NCBI RefSeq assembly: GCF_037126465.1
Contig: NC_088204.1
Coordinates: 76,135,807-76,199,806 of the forward strand
Source of the DNA: Ornithodoros turicata
Taxonomy: Eukaryota > Arthropoda > Arachnida > Ixodida > Argasidae
Length of the DNA stretch: 64,000 nt
Direction: 5' to 3'
Numbering within the stretch: position 1 is the stretch's first letter; each line of letters opens with the position of its first letter. The position numbers were made by a program, and so were the translations under genes. The notes under the pieces were generated by a model. The model was not told the origin of the DNA, made no database searches, and worked only from the letters and a program-made list of their open reading frames with translations. Shown here piece by piece: positions 59,023-64,000 of the stretch.

Positions 59023-59984
59023 TGAAACACAAGATGGTGCCGTGTTGTGATTTCTTCCATATGGACCAAGTTGAGTTTCATACAGACGGCTGTCAGCATC
59101 GTGGACGATACTTGGGACGTTGCCAGACGAGAACTCGTTCGTTCCAGCAACAAGAAAACGTTGGGTGTACATCGCTAACGCCTTGTCTGAAAAGCTTCGA
59201 TGCAGCTTTGTGAACCTTACCGTGCATTCACACGGAGGACATCCTCACGGAAGATTCTAGTGGAAGGAAAAGCGAAAACACTGCTCACAGAGCCCAAGTT
59301 CCGTTCCGTCCCATCCCATGTTATGTCCAGCATTCACACGGTGCCATTCATATAGCAGACGACACCGTCAATTCATATAGCAGACGACACCGTCAGCGTC
59401 CTTTCCTGTCGTCTGCTACGAAATATCTTGTGGCTGTGTCGCAGGATATTCCCCACGGTTAGCAGTGTACGTGAAGACACGACGCTGAGTGCTCGCGCTC
59501 ACGTGATAGCAGAAAGCTATGACGTGTTCTTTTTTTCCTTTTCTTTTTTTTTTTTTGCATTTTCCGCTGTATTCTGGGGAGTGTCCTTCGTGTGAATACA
59601 CGGTTACTGAAAGGTGACGAGAAATCTCGCGTGTTACTTACGAAAGTGAAGCTATGTATCGCACGTGCGACAGATGCGCTGAAGTCGTATACTAGTGAAC
59701 GCGGCGAACGCCTTCGCTATCGTGGAGAATGTGTTATTTTGTGGAGAATTCAACCTAAGAACCGCATCTCGGGTGCCGAAGGAGAACTTTATGACAAGTT
59801 CTTATTACATTTAAGTATGAAAATAACTTCGCTGTACGTAAATATGACTGAATAATGCGCTAGAGAGCTACACAACGTTGTATGCAAATAGACATTTTTA
59901 AGTACGTACTTCTTATCAAGCTCTATTGTAAGTTGTTGGCTTGATGATGATGGGGCAACTTCGCCAATCATCCTGACGGTCACC
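59023..59984. other. 3' flank of the chaoptin-like gene
   Basis: Holds the three GCAGACGAC motifs at 59355-59416. No AATAAA is apparent in the first 700 bp after the stop, so the 3' end is not placed. Confidence 0.5.
59353..59418. repeat. three GCAGACGAC motifs, two direct and one inverted
   Basis: Copies at 59355 and 59380 are direct 25-bp repeats (TATAGCAGACGACACCGTCA), and GTCGTCTGCTA at 59408 is inverted. They lie about 330 bp after the chaoptin stop codon. Confidence 0.75.
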
Positions 59985-60262
59985 GCGGTACAGGGAGCGT
60001 CCCAATGAAGGCTACTGAGGGAGGCTGGCATGTTTTCGGTGGTGTGTACTTCTGCGGGACTGTCCGAATCCCTGAGCAAGAAGGACCGCACACCCCTCCC
60101 TCTCCATCGTCTTCTCCTCCCTCTTTTACCCTTCCCTTTTCCCCACCCCCTGGAGCACCGAGCCGCCTCCCACCTGAGCAGGCTAACCGAACGCCTGCCG
60201 ATGGGATCGTCCCTCCTGGGACAACTTTACGGGGACTTGTGCGGACAGCTGTCCTATACAGC
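59985..60262 (+). repeat. dispersed repeat, copy B (partner at 3905-4170)
   Basis: Starts near CCCAATGAAGGCTACTGAGG and continues CCTGAGCAAGAAGGACCGCA, a C/T-rich block and GAGCAGGCTAACCG. All have counterparts in the minus strand of 3905-4170. It is probably an SINE-like or MITE family of about 260 bp. Confidence 0.65.
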
Positions 60263-60803
60263 GTCTGAGAGAGTTCCTGTATGACAAAAACTAGTAGCCA
60301 AAACGGAATTTTAGCATAGTGGCTACCATGAGCTTCAATGAGGGATTTTCGCATGATTTTCATCTCAGGGGGCTTCGTATCCCGCAGGGGGAGGAGACAT
60401 CCATCACATCTGTTGGCTTTTCGAGCATTTTTTGGCCTTTCTTGCAACTACTTTGGGGAGTTAGTTGGGGAGTGTCTGTGTGTGGGGGTGAGAGGGGGGA
60501 ATCCCTGCGTTCCCCTCTTACTACGGCTGTTCGATATAGCGGATTCTCCGTATGGCTGCTCGAAGATTCAGTGAAGTATCCCAGAATGAACACTTCATGA
60601 ACAATTGAAACGTGGCAGTCGCCGAGAAAGCCAGACAGCGGCGGGAACACTCGTCGTGAACATTTTATTGCTGACTGACTGATCGAAACGCAACAAAAAA
60701 CTGAGATAAAGAACACTTAATAATGTGGCTCCTTCATAGCTCACTTTCTAAATTCTGCGTCCAAAACACAAAGAACCAAGAGACTGAAAGAACGAACGTA
60801 CAG

Positions 60804-61525
60804 TAGTGATGCAAACCTATCGATAGTACTATCGATAACCGACTGTCGATAGTAAGAAAACTATCGTACCGATAGTCGGTTATCGAAAAACTATCGGGGA
60901 GCAGATAAAGATAGAAAACGCCTCACTCCTACAAGGTTTTACAATACAACTGAAGCAGGTTTCCCTCTGACGCTGACACTGAGCTTCTCATGCGCTCAAA
61001 CCAACCGCAGGGTCACGTGATACTCTCCGCAGTGGATTGACCGGCATTGTAGTCTCATGAGTGCGTCCCATTTTATGATGAGCATCTTCTTTCGCTGCCT
61101 GCAGTGTATCATTCATCCATTAGAGCTAAACGGAAAGAACTTGTGCCGCACGTGATTCTGTTTTCATTGTAACCCAAGCAGCACAATGTACTGAATGTCG
61201 AGTGCAATAGAGGTGGACGGTATGTGTCCTATCAATGTTACACCTACCCGTCCACCCCTATTGCACTCGACTTTCGGTACATTGTGCTGCTTGGGATGCC
61301 AGTGGGAAAACGAAGACGGGAAGGAAAACATCGATAGTGGCAACCAAATCTAGCTGTCGATACTAAAGAAAATCGAAATAACAGTCATCGATAAACATAT
61401 CGTTTTTCAACACTACCGATAGTTAACAATCGATGATTTTTATACTATCGAAGTCGGCAATCGGTGGTTTTGAAAAAACCATCGACAGTATCGGTAGTCA
61501 ATTAATCGACAGTTTCGCATCACCA
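60804..61525. mobile_element. hAT-like element rich in TATCGATA motifs, with a nested MITE
   Basis: Ends are TAGTGATGCAAACC and the inverse of GGTGATGCGAAACTGTCGAT. Flanks ACGTACAG and ATCTACAG match at 6 of 8 bases, so an aged 8-bp duplication is likely. CTATCGATAGT-like motifs fill both subterminal regions. A separate fold-back MITE at 61173-61295 has inserted into it. Confidence 0.6.
61173..61295. mobile_element. fold-back MITE 'CCCAAGCAGCAC', copy 3, short loop
   Basis: A 123-bp copy with the same arms and a loop deletion of about 30 bp relative to the other two. It is nested in the hAT-like element 60804-61525. Confidence 0.85.
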
Positions 61526-62122
61526 ATCTACAGCCACTATCACGCAACGCAACGCTTTGCGTGTCAGCGAACCTAAAGAATGGTGGCGCCGCCGCGTAGA
61601 AGTTACTGGCGACGGTGACTGAACAGTTAGCTGATCCACAGTCAGATGGCGCGCGGTGTCCGGGCCTTTGCGCCCTCCGCGCCTTCCAGGCTGCATGGCA
61701 TACGCGCTCTCGTCCTAACCGAAACTGATTGTGCGCAAGAAGAGCCTGTAACGCAACATACGTTCCCCAGAAACGCTTGGTTATCTGCCATGTACCCTTG
61801 ACCGAAACATATACGTGCGTGTCTCTTTCAACATGCTGTTCCCGATATTCGTGTTTGTTATATCTGCATGAGTCGATGCACATTGTTAGGTTTATAACAA
61901 AAAGCGTGGAATACTTATTTTTTTATATTCACGTGCAATCCCAAAGCTATACTTACTAGATCACATTTATTACTACAGTGGATGCAAGCTAAAAAAAAAA
62001 TCACACTTTTCAAAAACTATCGCCCGACCTTGAAGTCCTTGAACATACGTACATAGCGTACAAACACTTAGTATAGTTTCTGCAGCAATCTCACGTTTTC
62101 TTTTTTTCTTTTTTTTACTTTA
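61526..62122. other. nothing recognised
   Basis: Mixed sequence between the hAT-like element and the LINE. ORFs of 76 and 147 codons lack known motifs. Confidence 0.55.
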
Positions 62123-63490
62123 GAACAGCGTGGCTTCGCAAAATTGCATCGTTTAAACAGTCTTGTGGCAACCATTAATTCATGTTGGCAACCTGACATG
62201 ATATTTCTATAGACCTTTCGAAAGCATTTGACAGAGTGCCAGGTGGTAAATTAATCCTGAAACTGCCTGCCATACCGTAATAATGATAACCTGGTTGCAT
62301 GGCTTTACGATTATCTTTCTGTTTCAGCTGGCGCAGATAGGGGAAGATATCTCGAGGATAGTTTCCCCCGAAATCGACCTCTGAGGGAGGGGGGGCTGAG
62401 CTGTACTGGACATCTCAGAAATTTCGGGGGATGGGGGTGTAGGGCTCGCAGTCGGGGGTCAGTAACGGGACCACTGCTCTTTTTAATTTATATAAATCAC
62501 ATCACAAATGACATCCCGGTGCCAATTCCATATCGCAAGTTTTGCCGATGACTGCATGTTTGATCAACATGTGCTGCATGACAAATTGTATTGAACTTTG
62601 ATATGTGTGTGTGTGTATATATATATATATATCACGCGGGGGGGGGGGGGGGGGAATCGGCGCAGAGGTATCAGTACTCAGCTGATTGTTAGACTCCGTA
62701 AACTCTTACAAATATATCGGCGTGTCTTTGTGTAGCAATCTAAAGTGGAATACTCATTTCGACAATCTTGTGTGAGGAAGGATACAGGAAGGCTGTACTA
62801 TCTAAAGCGTAAGAAGGCTAATTCTGTTACAAAGTTAACGGCATATATAAAACTTACACCCTTCCCATACTAGAATGTTCAAGCACTGTTTGGGGCCCTC
62901 ATACGGTGACGAACGCTGATAAAGTCGAAGTTATATACGGAAAAAAGGGCTCTTAGGTCTATTTTTAACAGCCACAAAGGAACCGACTTAGTTTACAGAT
63001 TATGTGAGAGTGCTGAATTGGAATCTCGTCGAACGTTATATCGGCTGAAGTTTTTGTATCTTGCTGGATATCGAAAGCCAAAGATAGATGTTTCGGCTTA
63101 CCTGCGGCCTTTCAGCGGTATAGAGACAAACGGCATTCTCACTCACGGCAGTTAAAAGGATTTAATATAACAAGTGGTCGCTTTATTTATTTTTTCTTAT
63201 CTTTTTCATTTCTTTTCTTTTTTTTTTTTTTTTCGCGAACGATATATCTCAGTGGAACACACTCCCTCAGAATGTGGTTGATTCTCCAACGGTGGAATTA
63301 TTCGTGTCTAATAAGTTATTAGCAGAAGCATATTACATAGCCGAGGCCATAAGATGGAACCATATGTAATTGGGTACACTTTTTATTTTTAATTACGTTT
63401 ATCTTTTCCATCTTGTCGCCCTGTACGCCCACTCCCTGTAGGCCTTTATAGGCCAGCATTATGACCAAAGAAATAAAAAAATAAAATAAA
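62123..63490 (+). mobile_element. second LINE pol fragment, heavily decayed
   Basis: It begins EQRGFAKLHRLNSLVATINS (the QRGF motif region), then the remains of DLSKAFDRVP across a TAG. Later come GSVTGPLLFLIYINHI, YKYIGVSLCSNLKWNTHFDN and SAELESRRTLYRLKFLYLAG, in changing frames. A (GT)n(AT)n-poly(G) tract interrupts it at 62604-62654. An A-rich tail ends about 63490. No single ORF survives. Confidence 0.75.
62604..62654 (+). repeat. microsatellite (GT)n(AT)n followed by poly(G)
   Basis: Simple-sequence run with about 18 consecutive G. It interrupts the LINE at 62123-63490. Confidence 0.9.
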
Positions 63491-63652
63491 AACATATAAC
63501 GTTAAGAAAAGTAACATCGAGGCACAACGTAAATGGGTGCGCTTTATTACATTGAAAGCTTCGGACTCGTTTAATTACACTGAAAGCTTCCAATACTCAG
63601 TGAAACTGACATCGACACTATTTCGCCGGCGTACCAATCCCACTCTCTAAAT

Positions 63653-63815
63653 GGTGGTGGTGGTGATGGTGATAATAATAATAATAACTTTATTTTTGTT
63701 AAGGTGATGGTGAAAGGCGTCGCCGTTGTCGGCCTCACAGAGGTGGCTAACGTCACGACTAACGCCCTTTGCGAATGTGCGTCCTGGGCCGACTTCTAAG
63801 GGAACAGTGCCGACT
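63653..63815 (-). mobile_element. 5'-truncated copy of the same SINE family, 12-bp TSD
   Basis: Body motifs GTCACGACTAACGCCC and GTCCTGGGCCGACTTC match 55758-55972. The tRNA head is missing. The tail carries GGTGGT and (ATA)n on the plus strand. CACTCTCTAAAT is duplicated exactly at 63641-63652 and 63816-63827. Confidence 0.85.
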
Positions 63816-64000
63816 CACTCTCTAAATATCTATCAGCAAGAAAAGCGCTCGACACGTGTAAGCAGCGCGCAGCGAGTTACCTCACAAGGCGGGACAATGG
63901 CCGGGCAACTGACAACAACATTCATTCGCAGGCGCCTTCTTAGCCGGAAACCCACTTCGTGCGTTCGCACGAAATGACAGTACACAGATCGGTAGCCTTC

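Noticed and set aside
1..64000. Bacterial-type defence, biosynthetic or other multi-gene system
   Set aside because: No cluster of adjacent coding genes exists. The window has one intact spliced gene among repeats.

Overview
This is a gene-poor stretch of an arthropod nuclear genome, most probably from a tick. Three things point there: a chaoptin-type photoreceptor adhesion gene with spliceosomal introns, tRNA-derived SINEs carrying a block around GTCCTGGGCCGACTTC that I remember from tick sequence (Ruka-like; from memory, not searched), and a broken gene of the P2X7-ballast-like family, which is common in ticks. There is no bacterial-style operon organisation, no rRNA and no CRISPR array.

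The only intact protein-coding gene I can support is on the + strand at 44760-59022. It encodes a chaoptin-like protein of 1,261 residues from four coding exons: 44760-47758, 52067-52220, 54805-55108 and 58694-59022. Splice phases agree at all three junctions. The product has a signal peptide, a short cysteine-rich N-cap, a very long leucine-rich-repeat array, a C-terminal LRR cap and a C-terminal hydrophobic tail that looks like a GPI-anchor signal. All three introns are loaded with transposon insertions.

The left side, 1-44 kb, is almost wholly non-coding. It holds a decayed P2X7-ballast-like gene (9.58-10.35 kb), a PHD-like finger remnant (34.45-34.73 kb), LINE fragments (13.1, 22.6 and 38.7-40.0 kb), tRNA-derived SINEs, fold-back elements (5.1, 7.5-7.9, 17.3-18.7, 32.6-32.9 and 35.7 kb), and a 288-bp hAT-type MITE (42.04-42.32 kb) next to a short Ty3/gypsy LTR element (42.41-43.44 kb). 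The right side, 59-64 kb, has a hAT-like element with another MITE nested in it (60.8-61.5 kb), a decayed LINE (62.1-63.5 kb) and a 5'-truncated SINE (63.65-63.82 kb).

The most unusual signal is the exact 9-mer GCAGACGAC (or its complement GTCGTCTGC). I count 29 copies, where about 0.5 is expected by chance. It often occurs as near-perfect inverted pairs, in a 47/103-bp tandem array at 15.05-15.52 kb, and beside CCAAT, CRE-like and TATA-like sequences. It is absent from 34-56 kb. I do not recognise it as part of a named family. All homology calls here are from reading the sequence; no database search was run.
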